6,719 bases of DNA from an uncultured Bacteroides sp. (GCA_934716785.1 CAKUYM010000236.1:1-6719); one strand, 5' to 3'. Positions 1-6,341 are shown, numbered from the stretch's first letter. The notes: a model not told the origin generated them from the letters alone. Program-made: numbers and translations.

Positions 1-251
1 ATTATGAATATCCTGCAGAACATTCGGTTTGCCGCCATTACGGTGTACGCACTGACCGCTACAAACTGATTCATTTCTATAATGACGTTGATTGCTGGGA
101 ATTATATGATTTGCAGGAAGATCCGCAAGAAATGAATAACATCTACGGGAAAGAGGGGACAGAAGAGCTGACCAAACAATTGAAAGAAGAACTTCTGAAA
201 CTTCAGGTTCAATACGATGACCCTATTCGTAACGTTTATAAAGAGAATTAG
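1..251 (+). CDS. S1-family sulfatase, C-terminal fragment (partial, 5' end outside window)
   Basis: The reading frame is open from base 3 to the TAG at 249-251 and encodes the last 82 residues of a larger protein. The segment HYGVRTDRYKLIHFYND, then WELYDLQEDPQEMNN, is the usual C-terminal end of S1 sulfatases: the strand 'R-x-x-x-YKLI', the acidic 'ELYDLxxDPxEMxN' turn, and a final amphipathic Lys/Glu-rich helix. Sulfatases of this group hydrolyse sulfate esters on host glycans such as glycosaminoglycans or mucin, usually after export to the periplasm or surface. The formylglycine motif (C/S-x-P-x-R) and metal ligands lie upstream of the window, so substrate and subfamily cannot be given. 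The tail resembles N-acetylglucosamine-6-sulfatase-like members, but that is only an impression. It points away from the thioredoxin genes and is the only sulfatase seen, although a sulfatase-maturating enzyme sits at the other window edge. Confidence 0.87.
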   Translation, partial: YEYPAEHSVCRHYGVRTDRYKLIHFYNDVDCWELYDLQEDPQEMNNIYGKEGTEELTKQLKEELLKLQVQYDDPIRNVYKEN

Positions 252-431
252 AAGTTGGCAACAAATAGTTTCTATCTCGAACTTAAGCTTCTGTCTCCTG
301 CGTTAGAAACTGTAGTTCCTTATACAATCTGTGCAAGGACACTGTAGTGTCTTATATAGGAAACGCGCAACATTCTTATACGAACGGGCTGAGTTCTGTA
401 TTGAAATGAGGACTACTCAATAGACAAAAAG

Positions 432-466
432 ATAGTGACGGTATACTTTCGGGATACCGTCACTAT
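432..466 (-). terminator. Strong hairpin terminator of the thioredoxin operon
   Basis: ATAGTGACGGTAT (432-444) and ATACCGTCACTAT (454-466) form a perfect 13-bp stem with a 9-base loop. Read leftward, the stem is followed by CTTTTTGT (complement of the A-run at 426-430), which suits an intrinsic terminator for the - strand thioredoxin genes ending at 575. On the + strand the hairpin is followed only by TTGCTTAG, so it would be a poor terminator for the sulfatase. Confidence 0.78.
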
Positions 467-572
467 TTGCTTAGTATATCGCCACCATCTTTATCGGATA
501 TCACCACTATCTTTACCGTATATCGTCATTATCTTTACCCTTTACCGGAATATCGTCATTATCTTTTTCTTC
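455..572. repeat. Degenerate 22-bp tandem repeat, five units
   Basis: Units can be laid out at 455-476, 477-498, 499-520, 521-550 and 551-572. All but one are 22 bp; the 521-550 unit is 30 bp because CTTTACC is repeated inside it. The core is TATCGTCATTATCTTT, with variants such as TATCACCACTATCTTT and TATCGCCACCATCTTT. The first unit is the most diverged and is also the right arm of the terminator hairpin; the left arm (431-443) is an inverted copy of the same core. The array lies in the 3' untranslated region of the thioredoxin operon, starting 3 bases beyond the stop codon. No spacers separate the units, so it is not a CRISPR array. Function unknown. Confidence 0.75.
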
Positions 573-574
573 TT

Positions 575-1045
575 TTACTTCAATAAGAACTCATCAATTG
601 CTTTTTTGTAAGTCGCCTTGTCAGCGGCTCCCCGGAAAAGTTGCGGGTCTCCTTTCATCGGGATGAACACGAATAATGGAATGCTGGTTGCGTTAAATAA
701 GGCAGCCAGTTCTTTCTGCTTATCCACATTTACCTTATAGATAGTTATTTTTCCGGCATATTCCTTTGCCAATTCTTTCATGATAGGGGCCGTCAGGCGG
801 CAAGGACTACACCAGTCTGCATATAAATCTATGATAGCAGGTTTGTTTCCTTTGTATTTCCACTCCTTTGATTTCTCAAAATCAAAGACATCTTTCAGAA
901 ACATTTCCTTATTCATGACGATGACCTCACCATTATTGTTACCGGTTGTCTCTTTTTTATCTTGAGTGACTTCTGCCTTATCATGGTAAGCATATACGAT
1001 TACGCTTATCATGACAAGAGCCACCATTGCTAATACTTTCTTCAT
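575..1045 (-). CDS. Exported thioredoxin-like protein with WCSPC active site
   Basis: This 156-residue protein begins with a Lys-rich start and a hydrophobic segment (about residues 4-19) that is either a signal peptide (possible cut after Ala19) or a membrane anchor. No lipobox Cys is present. A polar linker (about 22-40) precedes a thioredoxin fold (about 41-156). The redox motif is W78-C79-S80-P81-C82, and the cis-proline is Pro123 in SIPLF. It resembles the periplasmic thioredoxin TrxP described in Bacteroides fragilis (family knowledge), which takes part in periplasmic disulfide reduction or folding. Two differences from common thioredoxins are Ser for Gly between the cysteines and Leu rather than Thr after the cis-proline; both could alter redox potential or partners. 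It starts 13 bases after trxA with its own AGAAAGGA six bases upstream, so the two are very probably co-transcribed. A TlpA/ResA-type role is possible but less likely from the short linker and length. Confidence 0.9.
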   Translation of the reverse strand: MKKVLAMVALVMISVIVYAYHDKAEVTQDKKETTGNNNGEVIVMNKEMFLKDVFDFEKSKEWKYKGNKPAIIDLYADWCSPCRLTAPIMKELAKEYAGKITIYKVNVDKQKELAALFNATSIPLFVFIPMKGDPQLFRGAADKATYKKAIDEFLLK

Positions 1046-1051
1046 TCGTTA

Positions 1052-1059
1052 TCCTTTCT
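1052..1059 (-). promoter_or_regulatory. Shine-Dalgarno-like AGAAAGGA of the exported thioredoxin
   Basis: On the - strand AGAAAGGA lies six bases before the ATG at 1045 and shares one base with the TAA stop of trxA (1059-1061). It supports the chosen start and translation close behind trxA. Confidence 0.65.
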
Positions 1060-1358
1060 TATATGTAATGTTTCTCGATAGCTCCTTGTAATTCCATGCT
1101 ATGAATTACTCCGGAGTGCCGCCACACTGCTTCTCCATCCTTGAATATTATAAAGGTGGGCACGGCCTGTATGCGATATTTGGTTGCCAGTTCTTCGTGC
1201 TGGTCCACATCTATTTTCACAATGCGGGCTTTGTCACCTACATTTAGTTTCAGCTCTTCCAGCACTGGTTTCATGGCTTTACACGGTCCGCACCATTCGG
1301 CAAAGAAATCAACCAAAACGGGTACCGGTGACTTTATCAACTCTTCAAATTTTTCCAT
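1059..1358 (-). CDS. trxA: Thioredoxin (cytoplasmic, WCGPC)
   Basis: This 99-residue protein is almost entirely a thioredoxin domain: buried Asp17, active site W22-C23-G24-P25-C26-K27, helix-kinking Pro31, and cis-proline Pro67 in VPTF, followed by the final GVIHSMELQGAIEK helix. It should reduce disulfides of cytoplasmic proteins with electrons from thioredoxin reductase; no reductase gene is in the window. No signal peptide is present. The N-terminus is about nine residues shorter than E. coli TrxA before the active site (Cys23 against Cys32), so the first strand is reduced; no upstream in-frame start was chosen because AGAAAGGA sits six bases before this ATG. It is the first gene of a two-gene operon with the exported thioredoxin-like protein. 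Bacteroides genomes usually carry several thioredoxins, so the symbol describes the family and not strict orthology. Confidence 0.93.
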   Translation of the reverse strand: MEKFEELIKSPVPVLVDFFAEWCGPCKAMKPVLEELKLNVGDKARIVKIDVDQHEELATKYRIQAVPTFIIFKDGEAVWRHSGVIHSMELQGAIEKHYI

Positions 1359-1364
1359 AATCTT

Positions 1365-1372
1365 TCCTTTCT
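1365..1372 (-). promoter_or_regulatory. Shine-Dalgarno-like AGAAAGGA of trxA
   Basis: The complement of 1365-1372 reads AGAAAGGA, six bases before the trxA ATG at 1358. The octamer and spacing are identical to those before the downstream gene. It fixes the start. Confidence 0.65.
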
Positions 1373-1401
1373 TAAAGTTAAGTGACAGCCATTGAAGGCT
1401 A

Positions 1402-1435
1402 CAAATATAAATACTATCTCATTATATAACGGAAA
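1402..1435 (-). promoter_or_regulatory. Bacteroides-type promoter of the thioredoxin operon
   Basis: On the - strand TATATTTG (complement of 1402-1409) is an exact match to the Bacteroides -7 element TANNTTTG. About 22 bases upstream there is TTTC (complement of 1432-1435), an imperfect match to the -33 TTTG. Transcription would begin near 1395, giving a leader of roughly 37 bases before trxA. The -33 region lies inside the inverted repeat at 1412-1463. Confidence 0.6.
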
Positions 1436-1463
1436 AAGAACTGTTTTTGTTCATGAGATAGTA
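1412..1463. promoter_or_regulatory. Inverted repeat in the divergent promoter region (possible operator)
   Basis: TACTATCTCAT (1412-1422) is perfectly inverted as ATGAGATAGTA (1453-1463). Inside it, AAC (1428-1430) can pair with GTT (1449-1451) and AAAAA (1433-1437) with TTTTT (1444-1448). The left arm lies between the -7 and -33 positions of the trxA promoter. A further ACTATCT occurs at 1524-1530 over the -7 box of the divergent regulator gene. Binding by the neighbouring HTH protein is an inference only. A transcription terminator is unlikely because the stem is AT-rich and not next to a gene end. Confidence 0.45.
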
Positions 1464-1501
1464 GTATAAAACTTATAATCGAAAATAATGTTCGCAAAAA
1501 A

Positions 1502-1532
1502 TGTGAAGATTGGAATGAAAGAACTATCTTTG
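1502..1532 (+). promoter_or_regulatory. Bacteroides-type promoter of the HigA-family gene
   Basis: TATCTTTG at 1525-1532 matches the -7 consensus TANNTTTG exactly. TGTG at 1502-1505, 19 bases upstream, matches three of the four bases of the -33 TTTG. Transcription would begin near 1539, leaving a leader of about 65 bases before the ATG at 1604. Confidence 0.55.
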
Positions 1533-1603
1533 TTGCTGAAATAAAAACAGTTGACGAGATGGAAAAAGTGATAGAATATGAGTAAAAAAACTTTCCGTCC
1601 GAC

Positions 1604-1918
1604 ATGGTGGCAAATAATATGCTCCCTGCATGCCCGACACATCCGGGGGCGATTCTGAAGGAAGAAATCGAATATCGGGGGATTTCTCAGAGGCAGTTGG
1701 CAAAAGATATGGGAATTGCTTATTCTGCTTTAAATGAAATTCTGAACGAGCGTAGGCCTTTGACTGAGAAAACGGCACTGCTTTTTGAAGCTGCTTTGGA
1801 TATTGATGCCGAACCTTTATTGCGTCTCCAAATGAGGTATAATATACAGACTGTTCAAAAAGACCGTTCTTTTATGGAACGATTGGCTCAGGTTAAGAAG
1901 GTGGCCGCGATTCTTTGA
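1604..1918 (+). CDS. HigA-family Xre antitoxin/transcriptional regulator, without adjacent toxin gene
   Basis: This 104-residue protein has the HigA signature: PTHPG (11-15), ILKEEIEYRGIS (17-28), then a Cro/C1-type helix-turn-helix (about 27-48: QRQLAKDMGIAYSALNEIL), a RRPLT turn, and a helical tail including EPLLRLQMRYN. HigA proteins neutralise HigB mRNA-cleaving toxins and repress their own operon by DNA binding. In the usual order higB lies directly upstream of higA. Here the 245 bases upstream contain no ORF of HigB size, and the next gene points the other way, so this is a solitary HigA or a regulator of something else. A promoter (-7 at 1525-1532) lies upstream. ATG 1604 is preferred because the MxANNMLP beginning is familiar in Bacteroides relatives; ATG 1619 is an alternative. 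No Shine-Dalgarno sequence is visible. Transcription probably ends at the hairpin at 1949-1999. Confidence 0.88.
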   Translation: MVANNMLPACPTHPGAILKEEIEYRGISQRQLAKDMGIAYSALNEILNERRPLTEKTALLFEAALDIDAEPLLRLQMRYNIQTVQKDRSFMERLAQVKKVAAIL

Positions 1919-1948
1919 GGCTTTTAATTGGGAGCATGAGAATATAAA

Positions 1949-1999
1949 AAATGGATAACGAACGGATGATATAATTTCATTGGACTTCGTTATCCATTT
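1949..1999. terminator. Bidirectional terminator between the HigA-family gene and dpp11
   Basis: AAATGGATAACGAA (1949-1962) pairs perfectly with TTCGTTATCCATTT (1986-1999), a 14-bp stem. The 23-base loop can form a small inner ATGA/TCAT stem. On the + strand CTTTTT follows (2000-2005); on the - strand the complement of the A-run at 1946-1950 gives a T-tract. It lies 30 bases past the HigA stop and 23 bases past the dpp11 stop, so it can end both convergent transcripts. Confidence 0.87.
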
Positions 2000-2022
2000 C
2001 TTTTTATAAATATTTCTTCTGT

Positions 2023-4182
2023 TTATTCTGCAAGGGTCAACTCATTGATGATATGGGATGCTCCTGCAAACTTGTCAATAATGAAGAGCGTATAACGGAT
2101 GTCTACACAAGCAGCGCGCTGTGATGAAGGGCGGAAAGCAATGTCGCCTGTCAGTCCTTCGTAGTTGCGGTCGAAAGCTGTTCCTACCAACTGACCCTTG
2201 GCGTTGAATACCGGGCTGCCGGAGTTTCCGCCGGTGTTATCTGTATTTACAATGAAGCACACCGGCATTTCACCGTTTTTGCCATAGCGCCCATAATCTT
2301 TGGCTGCATATAACTCCTTTAATTTCCGAGGTACCACAAATTCCCAGTTGTCGGGATCTTCCTTCTCCATCACCCCTTTGAGAGTGGTATGTGCATCATA
2401 AACAGCTCCGTCGAATGGCTCATAAGAAAGCACTTGGCCGTATGTCAACCGCAGAGTAGAGTTGGCGTCCGGATAGATAGGAAGACCTTTCTCCTGCTTC
2501 ATATCCATCATCCCTTTCACCCACACTTTATGAGCGGCATCATAGTTCTGATTAGCCTCTTTCATAGCGATGGCTGTTTTCAGTATCCCGTCAGTGATGG
2601 AATATTTGAACAGAATCATCCAGTCGTATCCTATTTTATAAAGACTCGGTTTGTTGATAAACTTTTCAAAATTCTTGGGGTTGCCAAAGATAGAATGTTC
2701 GAAACACTCATCGACGAAAGCGTCAATATTTCCCTTAAAGCGGGAGTTGATAATTTCAAAGATACTGATCCGCTGTTCTGCCGGAATATACTTAGCGTAA
2801 GTTTTCAGCATCTCTTTGCCAACCATCTTTTCCACTTCCGGGAAAGGAATAGAGGCAAAATACTCCTCACCCTCTTTTTTCAGTTTTTGGGCAGCTTCCT
2901 TTATCTTCTCTTTGTCTTTCGACTTCAAGGCGGCAACAATCTCCATGGTAGAAGGGATGCGCATAAAATCGAGAGCGGTCACCAATGCTTCGTTTAACGC
3001 CTGCTGATGATAAAGAGCATCACGGCGGTGGGCAACGATGGAACGGATTTCATCAAATGCTTTCTGATAGGAATCATTCCCCTGTGCACGACCGCGTGCC
3101 AGCAATTCTTCCTGTTGCGCGCGTTTTGTATCTAAAACATTCAGACGTATCAGCCCTTCATTCATACCGATGGCATTCTTCCAGTAATTGGCAGATGAAG
3201 CATACTTGCTGGCATAATGGATACGCACGGCAGGGTCTTTCAACATCTGTTCCATCAGTATTTTCTGACGGGCTCCGCGTACATGCTGGCGCATGAAGTT
3301 GGTGGTCTGCATGCGTTCTTCCACTTCATCGGAAATCATGTATCGCCAATTGCGTCCGGGGAATCCCATGACAAAGGTGAAATCGCCTTCCTGCACTCCG
3401 GCAAGGCTGATGGTCAGGTGCTTCTTTACTTTCAAGGGAACGTTGTCCTTGGAATAAGGTGCCGGCTTTCCATCCTTATCCGCGTAAATACGGAAAAGAG
3501 AAAAGTCGCCCGTGTGGCGCGGCCACATCCAATTGTCCGTGTCGGCTCCAAACTTTCCCACAGAAGAAGGCGGGGCACCAACCATACGGATGTCGCTGTA
3601 CACCGTCTTGACAAACATATAGTATTTGTTGCCACCATAGAATGCCTTAAGTTCCAACTGGGTTGCGGGGGTAACTTCTATATTCTCGGCTTTGGCAAAG
3701 CGGTCTGCCACTTTAGCAAGATAACTTGGCGACAGATAATTGACGCCCTCCGGATCCGGATCTTTCTTTAGTTGCTCATTGACGTAGTCGGTCACATCGA
3801 GAATACGGTCGATATATGTGACGGTCAGTCCCGGAGTGGGAAGTTCCGCTTCGCGGTTCATTGCCCAGAAACCGTCAGTCAGGTAGTCATGCTCTACATT
3901 GCTGTGCTGCTGGATAGAGCTATAGCCGCAATGATGGTTGGTCAGCACCAACCCTTCGGACGAAATCACTTCTCCTGTGCATCCTCTGCCAAAGTGTACA
4001 ACTGCATCTTTCAAGGAAAGGCCGTTTGCGTTGTATACCTCTTCTACAGGAATCTCCAGACCAAGTTCACGCATGGCAACAGCATTCTGAGTCTTCAGAT
4101 CAGTCAGCATCCACATGCCTTCGTCGGCATGGATGCTGAGAGTTGCCAATGAAAATATAGCAAGTAAGGTTCTTTTCTTCAT
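2023..4182 (-). CDS. dpp11: S46 dipeptidyl-peptidase 11 (Asp/Glu-specific)
   Basis: This 719-residue S46 serine peptidase removes dipeptides from the N-terminus of oligopeptides, with acidic P1 preference, in the periplasm. The signal peptide is about residues 1-19 (cut before DEGMW). Catalytic residues by motif: His84 in TNHHCGY, Asp226 in WPRHTGDF, and Ser654 in GGNSGSP. These align one residue below the known Porphyromonas gingivalis DPP11 triad (His85, Asp227, Ser655). Arg672, 18 residues after the Ser in AFDRNYE, corresponds to Arg673, the residue known to give Asp/Glu specificity; this distinguishes it from DPP7. Asn217-Trp218 and Arg222 of NWMWPR, and Asn332 of NYWKN, match residues that grip the substrate amino group in S46 structures. 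A helical domain (about 280-570) separates the two halves of the chymotrypsin-like fold. Its ATG overlaps the dpp7 stop by one base (TAATG), so translation is probably coupled. The name rests on the Arg. Confidence 0.94.
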   Translation of the reverse strand: MKKRTLLAIFSLATLSIHADEGMWMLTDLKTQNAVAMRELGLEIPVEEVYNANGLSLKDAVVHFGRGCTGEVISSEGLVLTNHHCGYSSIQQHSNVEHDYLTDGFWAMNREAELPTPGLTVTYIDRILDVTDYVNEQLKKDPDPEGVNYLSPSYLAKVADRFAKAENIEVTPATQLELKAFYGGNKYYMFVKTVYSDIRMVGAPPSSVGKFGADTDNWMWPRHTGDFSLFRIYADKDGKPAPYSKDNVPLKVKKHLTISLAGVQEGDFTFVMGFPGRNWRYMISDEVEERMQTTNFMRQHVRGARQKILMEQMLKDPAVRIHYASKYASSANYWKNAIGMNEGLIRLNVLDTKRAQQEELLARGRAQGNDSYQKAFDEIRSIVAHRRDALYHQQALNEALVTALDFMRIPSTMEIVAALKSKDKEKIKEAAQKLKKEGEEYFASIPFPEVEKMVGKEMLKTYAKYIPAEQRISIFEIINSRFKGNIDAFVDECFEHSIFGNPKNFEKFINKPSLYKIGYDWMILFKYSITDGILKTAIAMKEANQNYDAAHKVWVKGMMDMKQEKGLPIYPDANSTLRLTYGQVLSYEPFDGAVYDAHTTLKGVMEKEDPDNWEFVVPRKLKELYAAKDYGRYGKNGEMPVCFIVNTDNTGGNSGSPVFNAKGQLVGTAFDRNYEGLTGDIAFRPSSQRAACVDIRYTLFIIDKFAGASHIINELTLAE

Positions 4183-4184
4183 TA
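4180..4184 (-). other. TAATG stop-start overlap between dpp7 and dpp11
   Basis: On the - strand the dpp7 stop TAA (4184-4182) and the dpp11 start ATG (4182-4180) share one A. No Shine-Dalgarno-like sequence precedes the ATG, so termination-reinitiation coupling is the likely way dpp11 is translated. Confidence 0.85.
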
Positions 4185-6341
4185 TTCAACAATTGTCATT
4201 TCATTAATCAGATGTTCGCAGTTGCCTAATTTCTCAAGGATGAACAGAACATAACGAATATCCAGATTGATGCAGCGTTGCAGATTATTGTCAAAATTGA
4301 TGTCACCGCTCAATGATTCCCAGTTGCCGTCGAAAGCACAGCCGATCAGTTCGCCGTTCTCGTTCAGTACCGGGCTGCCGGAGTTACCGCCGGTGATGTC
4401 GTTGGTAGAAAGGAAGCACACCGGCATATCACCGTTAGGCAAGGCATAACGTCCGTAATCTTTCTTTTCTATCAACTCTTTCAGTTTGGCGGGCACAACG
4501 AATTCACGATCTTCGGGATTTTCTTTTTCAAGAATACCTTTTGTCGTAGTGTAGTAGTTGTAGTGTACACCGTCTTTCGGGTTATAAGGTTTCACGTTGC
4601 CGTAAGTCAGACGGATTGTAAAGTTGGCATCCGGATAAGACGGTACAGGCAACTTCATCTCGCCAAGACCGCGAATGTATGTCTTGTGCAGCAAATCCAG
4701 TTCGTTATCCATATCTTTCAGTTGCGAAACTATTTTCTCGAACAAGTCATACTTAGACTGGCAGTATTGCAGGGCGAGGTCATTGTCGATAGCTTTTACA
4801 GTCGGTTTCTTGATGAACTTTTCAAAGTTGGCACGGTTGGAGAAGATAGAATTATCGTACATATCATCGATAAACTTGTTATAGTCGCCCTTGTATTTCT
4901 GTTCGATAACTTTATAGATAGACGGACGCTGGTCGGCAGGAATCATCTCCGCATACAGTGGGAACAGGACTTTTGCCACCTTGCGGTCTACTTCATGATC
5001 GTAGTCCTTATTGTGTATTTCATCGTATGTCTCCTTCAGGGATTCTATGCGTGCTTTGATTAAAGAATCATTCTTCTCCACCAACGCTTCCCGTGTTTTT
5101 GACAACATCGTGTTGCCAAATTCGATTGCTCCGAAGAATGTCTCTCTCAAGCAGGTGAACTGATAGTTGAGAGGTGCGGTCTTAGCAATCAGGTCATCAA
5201 TCTTCTTAACAACTTCCGCATATTCGGTGTTGTTCTTCTCCTTTGCGAATTGGGCAAACTTGGCTTCTTGCGCAGCTTTTGTGCCCAATACATCATTGTC
5301 GATAATCGCTTTGTTCATACCGATAGAATTCTTCCAATAGTTGCTGGAACCGGCATATTTGTTGGCATATTGGATACGGATCTTATCACTGGCATTCATC
5401 ACTTCTTTCAAAACCTCCTGACGAGCGCCACGGATACGGATGCGCGGCTCGTTCTCTGCTTCCATGCGTTCTTTGACCTCCGATACGGTCAGATAGCGGC
5501 TTGTGCTTCCGGGGAATCCCATAATCATTGCGTAGTCTCCCTCTTTCAAACCTTTGATGGAGATGGACAGATGTTTCTTCGTTTTCAGCGGTGTGTTAGA
5601 GGCACTGTATTCTGCCGGCTCACCGTTGGCGTCCGCATAAATACGGAACATGGAGAAGTCACCCGTGTGGCGGGGCCACATCCAGTTATCCGTTTCTCCA
5701 CCGAACTTACCTACGGAAGAAGGCGGTGCGGCCACCATACGTACATCCGGGTATATCTTCTTATAAAACAAGTAGAATCTGTTGCCGGCATAAAAAGGAA
5801 GCGCCTGCGGCACAATGCCTTTTTTATCTTTTAAGTCACTTTTTGAGTAAAGTTCCGTAGCCAATTTCTGAAGGAACGCACCGGTGAATGATTCGGACTC
5901 AGTGATTTCTTTGGCGGCAATCTTAGCATTGACAATATCAGTGATGTCCTCAATGCGTTCGATAAACGTGAATTTCAGTCCCGGAGTAGGGAGCTCCTTA
6001 TCTCTGGACGTTGCCCAGAAACCATCGGTCAGATAGTCATGTTCTACACTGCTATGCTGCTGGATAGAGGCATAACCACAGTGGTGATTGGTCAGAATCA
6101 AGCCTTCGGGCGAGATGATTTCTCCTGTACATCCGCCGCCGAATATGCCGACAGCATCTTTCAGAGATACGCCATTGGGGTTGTATAGATCTTGGGCTTC
6201 CAATTTCAGGCCCTGTTTCTTCATCATATCAATGGAATGTTGCTGTTGCATCAGTTGTAATAACCACATTCCTTCATCTGCTTTGGCGGAACATACGCTC
6301 AGCGCAGTCAATGCCAATAAATAAAGTTTTAGTCTGTTCAT
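4182..6341 (-). CDS. dpp7: S46 dipeptidyl-peptidase 7 (hydrophobic P1 preference)
   Basis: This 719-residue S46 peptidase is a paralogue of the neighbouring DPP11. The signal peptide is about residues 1-21 (cut after SAKA, before DEGMW). Catalytic residues by motif: His87 (TNHHCGY), Asp228 (WPRHTGDF) and Ser654 (GGNSGSP). Position +18 from the Ser is Gly672 in CAFDGNWE, the state found in DPP7-type enzymes, which accept aliphatic and aromatic P1 residues. Amino-terminus binding residues Asn219, Trp220 and Arg224 and Asn334 (SSNYWKN) are present. Family lengths are about 710-720, so it is complete. It should act in the periplasm, releasing dipeptides for uptake. It is translated first and overlaps dpp11 by one base. 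No Shine-Dalgarno sequence is seen; the leader is AT-rich. No clear -7 element was found in the 80 bases upstream, so it may be read through from the sulfatase-maturation gene, or use a weak promoter. Confidence 0.93.
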   Translation of the reverse strand: MNRLKLYLLALTALSVCSAKADEGMWLLQLMQQQHSIDMMKKQGLKLEAQDLYNPNGVSLKDAVGIFGGGCTGEIISPEGLILTNHHCGYASIQQHSSVEHDYLTDGFWATSRDKELPTPGLKFTFIERIEDITDIVNAKIAAKEITESESFTGAFLQKLATELYSKSDLKDKKGIVPQALPFYAGNRFYLFYKKIYPDVRMVAAPPSSVGKFGGETDNWMWPRHTGDFSMFRIYADANGEPAEYSASNTPLKTKKHLSISIKGLKEGDYAMIMGFPGSTSRYLTVSEVKERMEAENEPRIRIRGARQEVLKEVMNASDKIRIQYANKYAGSSNYWKNSIGMNKAIIDNDVLGTKAAQEAKFAQFAKEKNNTEYAEVVKKIDDLIAKTAPLNYQFTCLRETFFGAIEFGNTMLSKTREALVEKNDSLIKARIESLKETYDEIHNKDYDHEVDRKVAKVLFPLYAEMIPADQRPSIYKVIEQKYKGDYNKFIDDMYDNSIFSNRANFEKFIKKPTVKAIDNDLALQYCQSKYDLFEKIVSQLKDMDNELDLLHKTYIRGLGEMKLPVPSYPDANFTIRLTYGNVKPYNPKDGVHYNYYTTTKGILEKENPEDREFVVPAKLKELIEKKDYGRYALPNGDMPVCFLSTNDITGGNSGSPVLNENGELIGCAFDGNWESLSGDINFDNNLQRCINLDIRYVLFILEKLGNCEHLINEMTIVE

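Larger units (their letters stand above)
252..574. other. Gene-free region between sulfatase and thioredoxin operon
   Basis: No convincing coding region is present in these 323 bases between the convergent sulfatase (+) and thioredoxin operon (-). The left half (252-420) holds inverted repeats: an 8-bp perfect pair at 267-274/304-311, and a nested structure at 316-362. In the latter, TTCCTTATA pairs with TATA-t-AGGAA around an inner GACAC-TGTA-GTGTC hairpin at 338-351. There is also a 16-bp direct repeat with 14 matches, at 309-324 and 341-356. The right half holds the terminator hairpin at 432-466 and the 22-bp tandem repeats, both listed separately. The left half may be the 3' untranslated region of the sulfatase mRNA; no known RNA family is recognised. 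Confidence 0.7.

Noticed and set aside
432..466. Hairpin as terminator of the sulfatase on the + strand
   Set aside because: The + strand continuation TTGCTTAG is not a T-tract and the hairpin is 180 bases past the stop; the - strand has a proper T-tract.
455..572. Possible CRISPR array
   Set aside because: The 22-bp units are directly adjacent with no unique spacers and vary in sequence; no cas genes are present.
1414..1778. Short - strand open frames in and beyond the divergent promoter region
   Set aside because: Low-complexity, Phe/Ser-rich translations overlapping promoters and the HigA-family gene; no start signal.
2389..2997. 202-codon open frame on the + strand
   Set aside because: It lies wholly antisense to the clear DPP11 coding region, has no recognisable domain, and fits a shadow of codon bias.
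3217..3771. 184-codon open frame on the + strand
   Set aside because: Antisense to DPP11 across its most conserved part ([10 protein letters not shown]); composition rich in His, Arg and Ile as expected for a shadow frame.
4267..4449. DPP7 as a catalytically altered paralogue because it lacks the Arg of DPP11
   Set aside because: Gly at this position is the normal DPP7 state; His87, Asp228 and Ser654 are all present, so it should be active.
5250..5834. 194-codon open frame on the + strand
   Set aside because: Antisense to DPP7 over the conserved catalytic Asp region; no protein family features.
6285..6341. Lipoprotein signal in DPP7 (LSVC with Cys17)
   Set aside because: Val at the -1 position does not fit a lipobox, and a good signal peptidase I site (SAKA before DEGMW) follows, aligned with the DPP11 site.
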